From assembly GCF_015353075.1 (NCBI RefSeq), contig NZ_CP064187.1, forward strand, positions 3,678,501-3,742,500: a stretch of 64,000 nt of DNA, read 5' to 3'. Made by a program: the position numbers and the translations under genes. Position 1 is the first letter of the stretch. Every line of letters starts with the position of its first letter. The notes beneath the pieces were generated by a model, which had not been told where the DNA came from, searched no databases, and was given only the letters and a program-made list of their open reading frames with translations. Shown here piece by piece: positions 48,592 through 58,078 of the stretch. The stretch is from Rhizobium sp. 007. GTDB lineage: Bacteria; Pseudomonadota; Alphaproteobacteria; Rhizobiales; Rhizobiaceae.

Positions 48592-49923
48592 ATGCTGCAA
48601 CGAATTGACGACACGGATGCCGCCCTGATCGACAGGCTGCAGGAATCCGCATTCGACTATTTTCTGAAATATTCCAATCCCGAAAACGGCCTGGTCGCGG
48701 ATACGTCAGTGCCCGGGGTTCCTTGCAGCATCGCTGCCGTCGGCTTTGCGCTCTCCAGCTATGCGGTCGCCGCCGAACGCGGATGGATGACGCGCAAAGA
48801 AGCGGCAGGCAGGTCAGTCACGACGCTGCGTTTCTTTGCCAGGAGCCATCAGGGACGCGAACGCCACGCGACCGGCTATCGCGGCTTCTATTACCACTTC
48901 CTGCATATGGATAGCGGCCACCGGGCCTGGAACAGCGAGCTCTCGACAATCGACACGACCTTGCTCGTCGCCGGCATGCTGACGGCTGCGGCCTATTTCG
49001 ATCGGACCGATGCGGTGGAGACGGAAATCCGCGAGCTTGCGAAATTCATCTATGAGCGCATCGACTGGCATTGGGCGTTGAACAAGGGGCAGACCGTCAG
49101 CATGGGCTGGAAGCCGGGCAGTGGCTTTCTGCGCTGGCGCTGGCAGGGATATGACGAAGCGATCCTGCTCTATATGCTGGCACTTGCTTCGCCGACCCAT
49201 CCGATCGTGCCATCGAGCTACGATGCCTTCGTCTCAAGCTATTCCTGGATGTTCTTCGGCAAGCAGCCCTATCTCTATGCTGGACCGTTCTTCATTCACC
49301 TTTTCCCGCATGCCTGGATCGACTTCCGCGGGATTAAGGACAAAGAGATGGCCGCCCGCGACTGGGACTATTTCCGCAACACACAGGTTTCGATCGCCGT
49401 GCAGCGCGATTATGCCGAGCGCAACCCCGGACACTTCGTTGGCTACAATAGGGATGTCTGGGGACTTTCCGCCTCCGACGGCCCGCCGCCAACGCGCAAC
49501 ATGCGTGGCGGCCGGCGCCCGAAGGTGCTTGGTTACGCCGCCCGCGGTGCACCGCTTGGCCCGGATGACGGGACAATTGCACCCTGGGCGGCGGTTGCGG
49601 CATTGCCCTTTGACCGGCAGGCGTCGCTTGATGGCCTAAAGGCGCTGCTCGCCGCCTATCCTGATCTGCTCTGCGAAGGCCGCTTTCCAGGCGGCTTCAA
49701 CCCGACGGTGAAGACTGCCCGGCCTGAAGGTTGGGTGGACGATCGATGCGTCGCGATCGACCAAGGGCTGCTGGTGATGACGATCGAAAACGACCGGTCG
49801 GAGTTCATATGGAACCTGATGCGGCAGTCGCCGGTCATCCGTCTCGGCCTTGAACGCGCCGGCTTTACGGGCGGCTGGCTGGAGCAGGCGGAAACGGAAA
49901 GGGTTTCGCGAAAGTCGGCTTAA
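48592..49923 (+). CDS. Glycoamylase-like protein (PF10091 family; GH144-like)
   Basis: 443 aa without a signal peptide. An alpha/alpha-barrel of the glycoamylase-like family, recalled from the C-terminal domain of cyclic beta-1,2-glucan synthase (NdvB/ChvB) and GH144 enzymes: SAFDYFLKYSNPENGLVADT, HLDTTLL-like STIDTTLLVAGML, GPFFIHLFPHAWIDFRG, GYNRDVWGLSASDGP and DDGTIAPWAA. It probably acts on beta-1,2-glucans, but in the cytoplasm. Single gene, its stop interlocking with the convergent fbpC stop. Confidence 0.82.
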   Translation: MLQRIDDTDAALIDRLQESAFDYFLKYSNPENGLVADTSVPGVPCSIAAVGFALSSYAVAAERGWMTRKEAAGRSVTTLRFFARSHQGRERHATGYRGFYYHFLHMDSGHRAWNSELSTIDTTLLVAGMLTAAAYFDRTDAVETEIRELAKFIYERIDWHWALNKGQTVSMGWKPGSGFLRWRWQGYDEAILLYMLALASPTHPIVPSSYDAFVSSYSWMFFGKQPYLYAGPFFIHLFPHAWIDFRGIKDKEMAARDWDYFRNTQVSIAVQRDYAERNPGHFVGYNRDVWGLSASDGPPPTRNMRGGRRPKVLGYAARGAPLGPDDGTIAPWAAVAALPFDRQASLDGLKALLAAYPDLLCEGRFPGGFNPTVKTARPEGWVDDRCVAIDQGLLVMTIENDRSEFIWNLMRQSPVIRLGLERAGFTGGWLEQAETERVSRKSA

Positions 49924-50960
49924 CGGCGGCCGAAGACATGCGCCTTGCCGGCGATGTCAAGGCGAACACGATCGCCGCGTGCGGGCAAGGCCACGCTGGA
50001 TGTCTTGATGAAGATCGGCGGTAGCGCCACGCCTTCCAGCGACACTGCCACGGTGCAGGTTGCGCCGCCGAACTCGACCTCGACGACACGACCACCATAG
50101 GCGGGCTCGCCTTCATCGGCAACGACGCGAATCTGCTCCGGCCGCAGCATGATCTCGGCCTTGCCTTGATGGCTGCCTTCCACTGCAACGCGGCCGAGCG
50201 CGCAATCGGCAAAGCCATTGCGGATAATCGCCGGAAGCATCACCGCATCACCCAGGAAGAGTGCGGTCTCGCGGTCCTTCGGCTGCAGGTAGAGCGATTG
50301 CGGTGAACCCGCTTGGATCAGCTTGCCTTCCCTGAGCACCGCGACCTGGTCGGCAAAGGAGAGAGCCTCTGCCTGATCATGGGTTACGAGAATAGTCGTG
50401 ATATCCGCCGTCTGCAGCACGCGTGCGACAGCCTTGCGCATGTGTTCGCGAAGGCCGGTATCGAGCGCCGAGAAGGGCTCGTCGAGCAGCATGAGGCGCG
50501 GCTTGCGGCCGAGGGCTCTCGCCAGTGCCACGCGCTGCTGCTGGCCGCCGGAAAGCTGGTGGGGACGGCGCGTCAGCATGTTGCGGTCGAGCTCGACCAT
50601 ATCCAGTAGTTCGACGATCCGCTTTTCGCGATCGGGACCGCCCCGCTCGAAACCGAAGCCGATATTGTCGGCAACGCTCAGATGCGGGAAGAGCGCACCG
50701 TCCTGCGAGACGATGCCGATGCCGCGCTTGTGCGCGGGAACGGCTGCCGAGCCATCCGCGAGCACTTCGCCGTTCAGGACGACCTGCCCTTCATCGGGCC
50801 GCTCGAAGCCGGCGACGATGCGCAGCAAAGTCGTTTTGCCGGAACCTGAGGGGCCGACGACGGCGGTGCGGCTGCCGGCGGCAACGTCCAGCGTCACCTT
50901 GTCCAGCGCTGTCACTGGGCCATAGCGCTTGCTGACAGACTGGATCGTAAGCAAGGTCAT
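49920..50960 (-). CDS. fbpC: Ferric-iron ABC transporter ATP-binding protein (FbpC-like)
   Basis: 346 aa. Walker [13 protein letters not shown], signature [16 protein letters not shown], Walker [13 protein letters not shown], followed by a TOBE-like domain ([23 protein letters not shown]). Domain order and partner genes point to iron(III) rather than polyamine or sulfate uptake. Its start overlaps the permease stop by ATGA. Confidence 0.85.
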   Translation of the reverse strand: MTLLTIQSVSKRYGPVTALDKVTLDVAAGSRTAVVGPSGSGKTTLLRIVAGFERPDEGQVVLNGEVLADGSAAVPAHKRGIGIVSQDGALFPHLSVADNIGFGFERGGPDREKRIVELLDMVELDRNMLTRRPHQLSGGQQQRVALARALGRKPRLMLLDEPFSALDTGLREHMRKAVARVLQTADITTILVTHDQAEALSFADQVAVLREGKLIQAGSPQSLYLQPKDRETALFLGDAVMLPAIIRNGFADCALGRVAVEGSHQGKAEIMLRPEQIRVVADEGEPAYGGRVVEVEFGGATCTVAVSLEGVALPPIFIKTSSVALPARGDRVRLDIAGKAHVFGRR

Positions 50961-52630
50961 TGGCCGGCGGTCCGTTTCGATTGGGCATAGAGAAGAAGGG
51001 TCAGCGGCAGCGACAGCACTATCATCATCACCGCATAGGGAGCGGCCGACGCATAGTCGATTTCGCTGGTCAGCGACCAGAATTTCGTTGCCAGCGTTTC
51101 AACACCGTTCGGCGACAACATCAGCGTTGCCGTCAGCTCGTTGGTGATGCCAAGCGCCGACAGCGCGATGCTTGCAGCAAAGCCCGGGGCAGCAAGGCGC
51201 ATGGTAATCTGGCGCACGGCCTGCGATGGCGTGCGTCCCAGGCACATGGCAGCCCGTTCCAGCTCCACAGGTGCTTGTGCGATGCTGGCACGAAGGCCGA
51301 CCATCGCACGCGGCAGGAAGAGCAGGACATAGGCAACGATGAGGGTCGCAAAAGTCTGGTAGAGCGGCAGCGCCAGCCGCACGGTGATCGTCACCAATGC
51401 CAGCGCCACGACGACGCCCGGAAGCGAGCCGACATAATAATGGCAGGCTTCGAGCAAGCGCTGGAATCGCCCCGGGGCGCGGACCGACAGCCAGGCCATG
51501 GGCGCGGCCGCGATCGTCGTCAGCACGCCGCCTGCAACCGCAAGGACGATCGTTTGAACGAACGCATTTCCGACCGCATCCAGCCGCCAGATCTCGCCGC
51601 CGCCGAGATAGAGCCAGCGGCCGAGCGTCATGAGCGGTACGCCGAGCGTCAGCACCGCAAGCGTGCCCGGCAGCAGAATGGCAGGTACGACAAACCAGCC
51701 GAGACGGCGGCGATCGGCGGGACGTGCGGAACCGGATCCGACGCGGGCGTAGCGCTCGTTGCCGCGCAAAAGGATTTCGAGGCCAAGCAGGAAAAGGCAG
51801 CAGGCGACGAGCACACCGCCGAGCATATTGGCTGCGGGGCTGTTATAGGCCGACTGGAACTGATCGACGATCGCGGTCGAAAAGGTGTCGAAGCGGATCA
51901 TCACGTAAAGCCCGTATTCCGACAGGAGATGCAGCCCGATCAAGAGCGAGCCTCCACAGATCGCAAGCCGCAACTGCGGCAGGACCGTACGGAAGAAGAC
52001 ACGCCAGGGATCGAGGCCAAGCGACGCCGCCGCATCCTCGATCGCCGGATCGAGGCGGCGAAGAGCAGCAGCGACCGGCAGGTAGAGAAAAGGATAATAG
52101 GCGAGCACGGAAACGAAGACACCGCTCTGCAGGCCGCGCATGCCGGGAACGAGGCTCACCCAGGCATAGCTGTGGACGAAGGCCGGAACGGCAAGCGGCG
52201 CAACGGCAAGCCAGGACCACAACCGCGGAAACGGAACATTGGTCCGCTCCGTCAGCCAGGCGAGCGTCACGGCAAGAACAATCGACAGGGGAATGGTGAG
52301 CGCCTCGAGGAGGATCGTGTTGACGAGCAGCTCGCCGACACGTGGCCGGAAGACCAGCTCCTTGACCGTCTGCCAGCCGACATTGATGGTAATCCAACCG
52401 ATGAAGCCGAGCGGCACGAGGCTTATAAGTGCGACGAGCGTTGCAAAGACGACGACGGAGGCGTGCGGCATGCGCCCGCGCAGCAAACCTGTTCCGCTGA
52501 CTGGCGCTCCATTGCCGGGCGCGAGCTCGGAAACAAGCGATCTGTTGTCTTGCAGCAAGGCCGACGCCTTTGATACGCTGAAAAAGGAAGGCAACCGCCT
52601 CTTTCTGAAGCGGTTGCCGGATTGGGTCAT
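50957..52630 (-). CDS. fbpB: Ferric-iron ABC transporter permease (FbpB/SfuB-like, fused two-unit)
   Basis: 557 aa with about twelve helices in two halves, each with an EAA-type loop ([22 protein letters not shown] and [20 protein letters not shown]). This fused plan is typical of the Fbp/Sfu/Fut permeases. The first 53 residues are polar and variable, so the true start might be an internal Met at about residue 54. Between the binding-protein gene and fbpC, reading in the same direction. Confidence 0.85.
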   Translation of the reverse strand: MTQSGNRFRKRRLPSFFSVSKASALLQDNRSLVSELAPGNGAPVSGTGLLRGRMPHASVVVFATLVALISLVPLGFIGWITINVGWQTVKELVFRPRVGELLVNTILLEALTIPLSIVLAVTLAWLTERTNVPFPRLWSWLAVAPLAVPAFVHSYAWVSLVPGMRGLQSGVFVSVLAYYPFLYLPVAAALRRLDPAIEDAAASLGLDPWRVFFRTVLPQLRLAICGGSLLIGLHLLSEYGLYVMIRFDTFSTAIVDQFQSAYNSPAANMLGGVLVACCLFLLGLEILLRGNERYARVGSGSARPADRRRLGWFVVPAILLPGTLAVLTLGVPLMTLGRWLYLGGGEIWRLDAVGNAFVQTIVLAVAGGVLTTIAAAPMAWLSVRAPGRFQRLLEACHYYVGSLPGVVVALALVTITVRLALPLYQTFATLIVAYVLLFLPRAMVGLRASIAQAPVELERAAMCLGRTPSQAVRQITMRLAAPGFAASIALSALGITNELTATLMLSPNGVETLATKFWSLTSEIDYASAAPYAVMMIVLSLPLTLLLYAQSKRTAGQ

Positions 52631-52695
52631 GCCCTAAGGTTTTCTTGAGCCAAAAGCAATAGTTTTTGACTCGATCCGGCCTGCGGCAGAGAGGC

Positions 52696-53712
52696 TTAGA
52701 TCAGGCCCGCGGCCGTCATCAGCTCGACGACTTTCTTGCTGTCAAGCTCGGAAGCCTCAACCTTCGGCGCATTGAGATCGGCAAGCGGGACGAGCTTTTC
52801 GTTCGCATCGCCGCTGACCGCGTATTCATAGGACGTGCCGTTTTTCAGGATGTCCTGGCCGGCTTTGCCGGCGACGAACTTCAAGAACGCCTGGGCTTCC
52901 TTCATATGCTGCGTCGACTTCAAGATGCCGCCGCCCGATACGCTGACGAACGCGCCCGGATCCTGGTTCTTGAAGTAATGCAGGCCGACATTCTTGCTGT
53001 TTTCGCCAGTCTTCGCCTGATCGCCGAACCAATAGTAATGATAGATGACCGCGCCTTCAACTTCGCCGGCATTGACGGCCTTCATGGCAACACTGTTGCC
53101 CTTGTAAGGCGTTGCGTTTTCCTTCATCGCCTTCAACCATTGAGCCGTTGCTGCTTCGCCCTTCAGCTGCAGCAGTGCACCGACGATCGCTTGGAAATCG
53201 GCACCGGCAGGCGACGCGCCCCAACGGCCCTTCCAGGCCGGATCGGCGAGATCGAGCATCGACTTCGGCAGCTTGTCTTCGGTGAGCTTCGTCTTATCAT
53301 ACACAAACACCGTCGAGCGGGCGGCGATGCCGGTCCACATGCCATCGGCCGGACGGTACTGCGCCGGGACCAGATCAAGAGTTTCTTTGTCGACCGGGGC
53401 AAACAGGCCCGCGCCATCGACGAGCGCCATCGCCGGAGAGTTCTCGGTCAAGAACACGTCGGCCGGGGAAGCGTCGCCTTCCTGGATGATCTGGTTGGCG
53501 AACTGCATGTCGCTGCCTTGGCGCATAGTGACCTTGATGCCGGTCTCCTTGGTGAAGGCATCGATCCATTCGCGGCCGAGGCTTTCGTGCTGAGCGTTAT
53601 AGACAACGATACCTTCGGATTCCTGCGCATTTGCGCTGGATGCCAGAGACGTCGCAGCAAGAAGCGAGGTGGCCAAAGCAAGCGCGGAAAAGCGCGTAAG
53701 AGAAATTTTCAT
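52696..53712 (-). CDS. fbpA: Ferric-iron ABC transporter periplasmic binding protein (FbpA-like)
   Basis: 338 aa from the ATG at 53712. Signal peptide 1-29 (ending SANA). The mature protein begins EGIVVYNAQHESLGREW, as in FbpA/FutA-type iron-binding proteins. It keeps GVIYHYYWFGDQ-like tyrosines (VIYHYYWFGDQA) that ligate Fe(III), and FLTENSPAMALVDGAGL. It delivers free ferric iron to FbpBC. First gene of the operon; an Irr-box-like palindrome lies 130 bp upstream. Confidence 0.88.
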   Translation of the reverse strand: MKISLTRFSALALATSLLAATSLASSANAQESEGIVVYNAQHESLGREWIDAFTKETGIKVTMRQGSDMQFANQIIQEGDASPADVFLTENSPAMALVDGAGLFAPVDKETLDLVPAQYRPADGMWTGIAARSTVFVYDKTKLTEDKLPKSMLDLADPAWKGRWGASPAGADFQAIVGALLQLKGEAATAQWLKAMKENATPYKGNSVAMKAVNAGEVEGAVIYHYYWFGDQAKTGENSKNVGLHYFKNQDPGAFVSVSGGGILKSTQHMKEAQAFLKFVAGKAGQDILKNGTSYEYAVSGDANEKLVPLADLNAPKVEASELDSKKVVELMTAAGLI

Positions 53713-53840
53713 GATGCCCTCCATGGCGGGTGTCACCCAAACTCCCCGGGTGATGCGCGCCCCGTATATTTTTCTTGATTTAGTTTTTCAAGTTTCGCCT
53801 TGCCGCCGGTCTTCACAAATACTTGAACCCACCCATCAAC

Positions 53841-53857
53841 TTTAGAATAATTCTATA
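53841..53857. promoter_or_regulatory. Irr-box (ICE)-like palindrome upstream of fbpA
   Basis: TTTAGAATAATTCTATA contains the perfect palindrome TAGAAT-A-ATTCTA and resembles the iron control element bound by Irr in Rhizobiales (TTTAGAA...TTCTAAA as I recall). It lies 130 bp upstream of the iron-transport operon and touches the end of the Ldh-family gene. Confidence 0.45.
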
Positions 53858-54842
53858 TAGCCAGGATGGCGTCGATCACGTCATCCTCGATTTCGATGCC
53901 ATGCTCCAGCGCGTATTTTCGCGCATTCTGACCGCGGCGACCGGGCAGGCGGACACCGGGATCGGAAGAAATTTCAGCGGCAAGTTCGCCTAGACGCGAT
54001 GCCGCGAAGCTTCCACCGCTGGCTTCGGGATTGATAACGATCAGCATCTGCCCAAGGCCGGGCGCTGCTCCTTGGTCATCGAACAAGGAAGTGGATTCGA
54101 AGGAAAAATTGGCACCCGCGAGCGGTGCTGCGAGAATCTCGACCATCATGGCAAGCGCAGCACCCTTGGCCTCGCCGGATGGCACCATGGTGCCCTCCAG
54201 GGCGGCAACCGCATCGGTTGTCGGCTGGCCGTCACGATCAAAGGCCCAATCGGCCGGGATCGACGCGCCCTTTTGCCGGGCGGCCATGATCTTGCCACGC
54301 GCAACGCGCGACAACGCAAGGTCGATGACGATCGGATCATCTGCGGGAACGGGCGCTGCAAAAGCAATGGGATTGGTGCCGAAGACGGGCTTGCGTCCGC
54401 CCCAGGCAGCCATGGAAGCTGTGGCATTCGCAACCATCAGCGCCACGAGACCGGCTTCGGCAAAACGTTCGACGGTCAGCGCGAGCACACCCGCATGATG
54501 CGAACGGCGGATAGCGGCAAGCGCAATGCCCTGTTTGCGCGCCATCTCCGACAGCAACGGCACGGCGAGATCGAAAGCCGGATAAGCATAGCCGTGGCAG
54601 GCGTCGATCTGGATGATGGATGGAAAAGGCTGGAAGACGATCGGCTTGGCTATTCCGTCGACCTTTCCGGACTTTGCCTGGGCCGCATAGGCAACGACGC
54701 GGCGCAGCCCGTGGCCACCCTGTCCTGCGGCTTCTGCGGCGACCAGCGCACGCGCGACGGAGCGCGCATTTCCCTCCTCCACTCCGCTGCGCTTCAACGC
54801 GTCGATAACCAGCGCTTGGGCTGCGGCAAGTGTCAGATGCAT
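53853..54842 (-). CDS. Ldh-family oxidoreductase (malate/L-lactate/ureidoglycolate dehydrogenase type)
   Basis: 329 aa. The LDH2/MDH2 fold is identified by the N-terminal VEEGNARSVARALVAAEAAGQGGHGLRR, SHHAGVLALTVERFAEAGLVALMVANATA and GTNPIAFAAPVPAD. NAD(P)-dependent reduction of 2-oxo acids or cyclic imines; some members reduce delta1-piperideine-2-carboxylate to L-pipecolate. The next gene set upstream degrades L-pipecolate, so that role is attractive here. A strong terminator separates it from that set. Confidence 0.82.
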   Translation of the reverse strand: MHLTLAAAQALVIDALKRSGVEEGNARSVARALVAAEAAGQGGHGLRRVVAYAAQAKSGKVDGIAKPIVFQPFPSIIQIDACHGYAYPAFDLAVPLLSEMARKQGIALAAIRRSHHAGVLALTVERFAEAGLVALMVANATASMAAWGGRKPVFGTNPIAFAAPVPADDPIVIDLALSRVARGKIMAARQKGASIPADWAFDRDGQPTTDAVAALEGTMVPSGEAKGAALAMMVEILAAPLAGANFSFESTSLFDDQGAAPGLGQMLIVINPEASGGSFAASRLGELAAEISSDPGVRLPGRRGQNARKYALEHGIEIEDDVIDAILAI

Positions 54843-54859
54843 GTAGAAAAACCTTGGGC

Positions 54860-54901
54860 AAAAACGAAGGGACGATGACGGTGTTACGTCATCGTCCCTT
54901 C
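54860..54901 (-). terminator. Strong intrinsic terminator after the aldehyde dehydrogenase gene
   Basis: Perfect 15-bp stem (54866-54880 with 54887-54901), 6-nt loop, then GTTTTTGC on the minus strand. It separates the amaA-amaB pair from the Ldh-family gene. Confidence 0.9.
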
Positions 54902-54923
54902 GGATTCAATGCGGCTCTCTCGA

Positions 54924-56462
54924 TCACTCGACGTCGAACTTGACACCCTGAGCGAGCGGCAGCGTCTTGCCGTAATTGATCGTGTTCGTCGTGCGGCGCA
55001 TGTAGGCCTTCCAGGCATCCGAGCCGGATTCGCGGCCGCCCCCGGTTTCCTTTTCGCCACCGAAAGCACCGCCGATTTCGGCACCCGACGGGCCGAGATT
55101 GACGTTGGCGATGCCGCAATCGGAGCCACGGGCGGAAACAAAGGTTTCGGCTTCACGCATGTCATTGGTGAAGATCGAGGAAGATAGGCCCTGCGGCACG
55201 GCATTGTGCAGTTTCAGCACCTCGTCGAAATCCGTGTACTTCATGACATAGAGGATCGGTGCGAAGGTCTCGTGTTCGACAGGACCAGTCTGAGACGGCA
55301 TCTCGACAAGCGCCGGGCGCACATAGAAGGCTTCGGCAGCGCCGTTTTCGACGCGCTCGCCACCCGTGACCTTGCCGCCAGCCGACTTTGCCTCGGATAG
55401 AGCCGACTGCATCTTCTCGAAGGACGATTTGTCGATCAGCGGACCGACAAGCGTCCCGTTTTCCAACGGATTGCCGATCTTGACCGATCCATAGGCTTTC
55501 TGCAGGCGAGGCACGAGTTTGTCGTAGATGCTCTCGTGCACGAAGAGACGGCGAAGCGTCGTGCAGCGCTGGCCGGCAGTTCCCATCGACGAAAAGGCAA
55601 CGCCGCGCAGAGTGAGATCGAGATCGGCTGTCGGGCAGATGATGGCGGCATTGTTGCCGCCGAGTTCAAGGATCGCACGGGCAAAGCGCTGCGACAGCCG
55701 CGGGCCGACGGCGCGGCCCATAGCCGTGGAGCCGGTGGCGGAAACCAGCGGCACCTTCGGGTGATCGACGAGGACTTCACCGACATCGCGGCCGCCAATC
55801 AGCAGCGTCGAAAGGTTCGCCGGAGCCTGCCCGCCTTCGGCGACGAAGCGCTTCAGCGCCTTTTCGAACAGCGCCTGTACGGCAAGTGCCGTCAGCGGCG
55901 TCTTTTCCGACGGCTTCCAGACTGTGGAATTGCCGCAGACGAGCGCCAGCGCCGCATTCCACGACCAGACCGCGACCGGGAAGTTGAAGGCCGAAATGAT
56001 GCCGACCACGCCGAGCGGATGCCAGCTTTCCATCATGCGGTGCTCGGAGCGCTCGGTTGCAATCGTTAGGCCGTAGAGCTGGCGCGAAAGGCCGACTGCG
56101 AAATCGCAGATGTCGATCATTTCCTGGACTTCGCCGAGACCTTCAGACGTGATCTTGCCGACTTCGATCGAAACGAGGCGGCCGAGCGCCGGCTTCGCCG
56201 CGCGAAGCTCTTCGCCAAGCAAACGGACGAGTTCGCCGCGCTTCGGCGCAGGGACTGCGCGCCATTCGGCAAATGCCTTGTGCGCTTCGTCGATCGCCTT
56301 TTTGGCATCCACGACGGAATGTTCCTTGAGTAGGCCGATTTCCTTGCCGGTGATCGGCGAGGCGACACGCAGCGAGCCGCCGGTATAGCGGGCCGCATCG
56401 ACGCCGAGTTCGGAAAGCAGTTTCTTCGTCTCGGCTGCGAGATCGAGCGTAGCGATGGTCAT
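54924..56462 (-). CDS. amaB: L-aminoadipate-semialdehyde dehydrogenase (ALDH7 family)
   Basis: 512 aa. Antiquitin-type ALDH: SWHPLGVVGIISAFNFPVAV, LELGGNNAAI (catalytic Glu), GTAGQRCTTLRR (nucleophile Cys), and the C-terminal substrate loop GGAFGGEKETGGGRESGSD typical of ALDH7. It oxidises 2-aminoadipate 6-semialdehyde to 2-aminoadipate with NAD+ in lysine/pipecolate catabolism. The partner oxidase gene lies 40 bp upstream. Same pairing as amaA-amaB of Pseudomonas putida. Confidence 0.88.
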   Translation of the reverse strand: MTIATLDLAAETKKLLSELGVDAARYTGGSLRVASPITGKEIGLLKEHSVVDAKKAIDEAHKAFAEWRAVPAPKRGELVRLLGEELRAAKPALGRLVSIEVGKITSEGLGEVQEMIDICDFAVGLSRQLYGLTIATERSEHRMMESWHPLGVVGIISAFNFPVAVWSWNAALALVCGNSTVWKPSEKTPLTALAVQALFEKALKRFVAEGGQAPANLSTLLIGGRDVGEVLVDHPKVPLVSATGSTAMGRAVGPRLSQRFARAILELGGNNAAIICPTADLDLTLRGVAFSSMGTAGQRCTTLRRLFVHESIYDKLVPRLQKAYGSVKIGNPLENGTLVGPLIDKSSFEKMQSALSEAKSAGGKVTGGERVENGAAEAFYVRPALVEMPSQTGPVEHETFAPILYVMKYTDFDEVLKLHNAVPQGLSSSIFTNDMREAETFVSARGSDCGIANVNLGPSGAEIGGAFGGEKETGGGRESGSDAWKAYMRRTTNTINYGKTLPLAQGVKFDVE

Positions 56463-56502
56463 CGTGTTTCCAACCTTCTTGTTCTTGATTGCGAGCTTTT
56501 AC

Positions 56503-57786
56503 TCAAAAGCGCGCGTCGGCGAAGTGAGCGACCTGGGCGCCGGCTTCGTACCACATTTCCTTGAGCGCGCGGAAACCGGGCTCCCGCAGGTCCGTAACCG
56601 GCAAGGGCAGGTCCGCCTCCGCGATCTGGCCCAATATATGGTGTGCCAGCGTACGGCCGAATACCGTGCCAGGCGCAATGCCCCGGCCATTATAGCCGGA
56701 GAAGCCAACGGCATTCGGCGCGAACTTGTGAAAGCGTGGTAGCGCATTGTCGGTCATGCCGATCTTGCCGTACCATTCGTATTCGAATTCTACGTCGCCG
56801 ATCTGCGGAAAGAGCCTCTTCAGCGAGCGTTTCGCCCAGCTTTTGTGAACTGCAGCGCCGGTGTTGCGCAACGCTCCGACACTGCCGAAAACGAGGCGCC
56901 CGGCACGATCCATCCGGAATGAGGAGAGGATCTCCTTCGTATCCCAACAGCCTTCGCGACCGGGCAGAATCGATTTGCGCAGATTATCGCTGAGCGGCGT
57001 GGTCGCGAAATTGAAATAGGGAAGATGCACCTGCTCGCAGCGGACCTGTTTCCATGGCCCGGTGCTATAGGCATCCGTCGCGACGATAATCCAGTCAGCG
57101 GTCACCCGGCCGCTCTCAGTCTTCACCGTCCATCGGCTGCCGTCTCGTTCGGTTGCGATAACAGAGCTCGATGTATGGATCGAAACGCCCGCCTTGATAG
57201 CCGCATGCGCCAAACCCCGAGCATAGGCGAGCGGCTGCAGTGTTCCCGCACGCATATCGAGCAGCGATCCGGCATAGGCGCTGGTGCCAACGCGACGTGC
57301 GGTCTCGGCGGCATCAAGCAGCGTCACTGGCGACCCGCGCGCGGACCACTGCGCAGCACGCGTCTCGATTTCCTTCAACCCATCCGCGCCGACGGCGCAA
57401 TGCAGCGTACCGTTCTTTTCAAGCTCGCAGGCGATGTCGTGCTTTTCGATCAACTCCATGACAAGGCGAGGCGCCTCGCCGAGCATACCGAGCAGGCGAT
57501 CGCCGTAGGTCTGCCCGAGAGCGCCAGGCAGATCGTCCGGCATCACCCACATGCCGGCATTGATCAGTCCGACATTGCGGCCAGCCCCACCGAAACCGAT
57601 CTCCTTGGCCTCCAACAGCACGACCTTCGAACCGGCTTCGGCAAGATGAAGACCGGACGAAAGTCCGGTGTAGCCGCCGCCGACAATCACCACATCGGCC
57701 GACAGGGCGCCCTGAAGCGCCGATGTCGCCGGCGGCAGCGGCGCGGTCTTTTCCCAGAGTCCGTGGGAGCGGGGATCATTCAGCAT
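56503..57786 (-). CDS. amaA: FAD-dependent oxidoreductase, probable L-pipecolate oxidase (AmaA-like)
   Basis: 427 aa of the DAO family. N-terminal Rossmann motif VIVGGGYTGLSSGLHLAEAG, middle GRVTADWIIVATDAYST, C-terminal FAD loop GFSGYNGRGIAPGTVFGRTLAHH. Next to amaB, it is assigned as the oxidase making delta1-piperideine-6-carboxylate, which opens to the semialdehyde. First gene of the pair; LysR gene and a small ORF lie upstream. Confidence 0.82.
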   Translation of the reverse strand: MLNDPRSHGLWEKTAPLPPATSALQGALSADVVIVGGGYTGLSSGLHLAEAGSKVVLLEAKEIGFGGAGRNVGLINAGMWVMPDDLPGALGQTYGDRLLGMLGEAPRLVMELIEKHDIACELEKNGTLHCAVGADGLKEIETRAAQWSARGSPVTLLDAAETARRVGTSAYAGSLLDMRAGTLQPLAYARGLAHAAIKAGVSIHTSSSVIATERDGSRWTVKTESGRVTADWIIVATDAYSTGPWKQVRCEQVHLPYFNFATTPLSDNLRKSILPGREGCWDTKEILSSFRMDRAGRLVFGSVGALRNTGAAVHKSWAKRSLKRLFPQIGDVEFEYEWYGKIGMTDNALPRFHKFAPNAVGFSGYNGRGIAPGTVFGRTLAHHILGQIAEADLPLPVTDLREPGFRALKEMWYEAGAQVAHFADARF

Positions 57787-57852
57787 CAGTCAGTCCATTC
57801 CAAGCAAACGCAGCAGCACTCTAGCGCCGTCCACAGCGTTGCGGAAGCAGCC

Positions 57853-57987
57853 TCAGTCAACGGTTTTCAACTCCAGGCCGACGATCCCCAGCGTCTTCAC
57901 CACGGCGTCGGGAGAAGCCGACTGGCGCTCGGCAAAGAGTTTCAGCTCGTCCTCGACGGTGCTCGGCATCAAAGAACTCCGGGTCAT
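57853..57987 (-). CDS. Candidate 44-aa small ORF upstream of amaA
   Basis: ATG at 57987, stop at 57853-57855, 67 bp before amaA and in the same direction. The peptide starts MTRSSLMPSTVEDELKLFAE and includes SPDAVVKTLGIVGLELK; codon use is GC3-rich and the composition is protein-like. RBS weak. No family recognised. Could be a real small protein of the pipecolate operon. Confidence 0.35.
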   Translation of the reverse strand: MTRSSLMPSTVEDELKLFAERQSASPDAVVKTLGIVGLELKTVD

Positions 57988-58078
57988 TCCGATTTTGGAG
58001 GATAGACGTCTTTACAAAGGCTCCAGCGCCATGAATATCGACGTTTTGGAAACACATCATTCACAATTGGAATGAACC

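Noticed and set aside
57839-58075. 78-aa plus-strand frame before the LysR gene
   Set aside because: Poor composition, overlaps the divergent promoter region and ends at the LysR start; the minus-strand 44-aa frame looks better.
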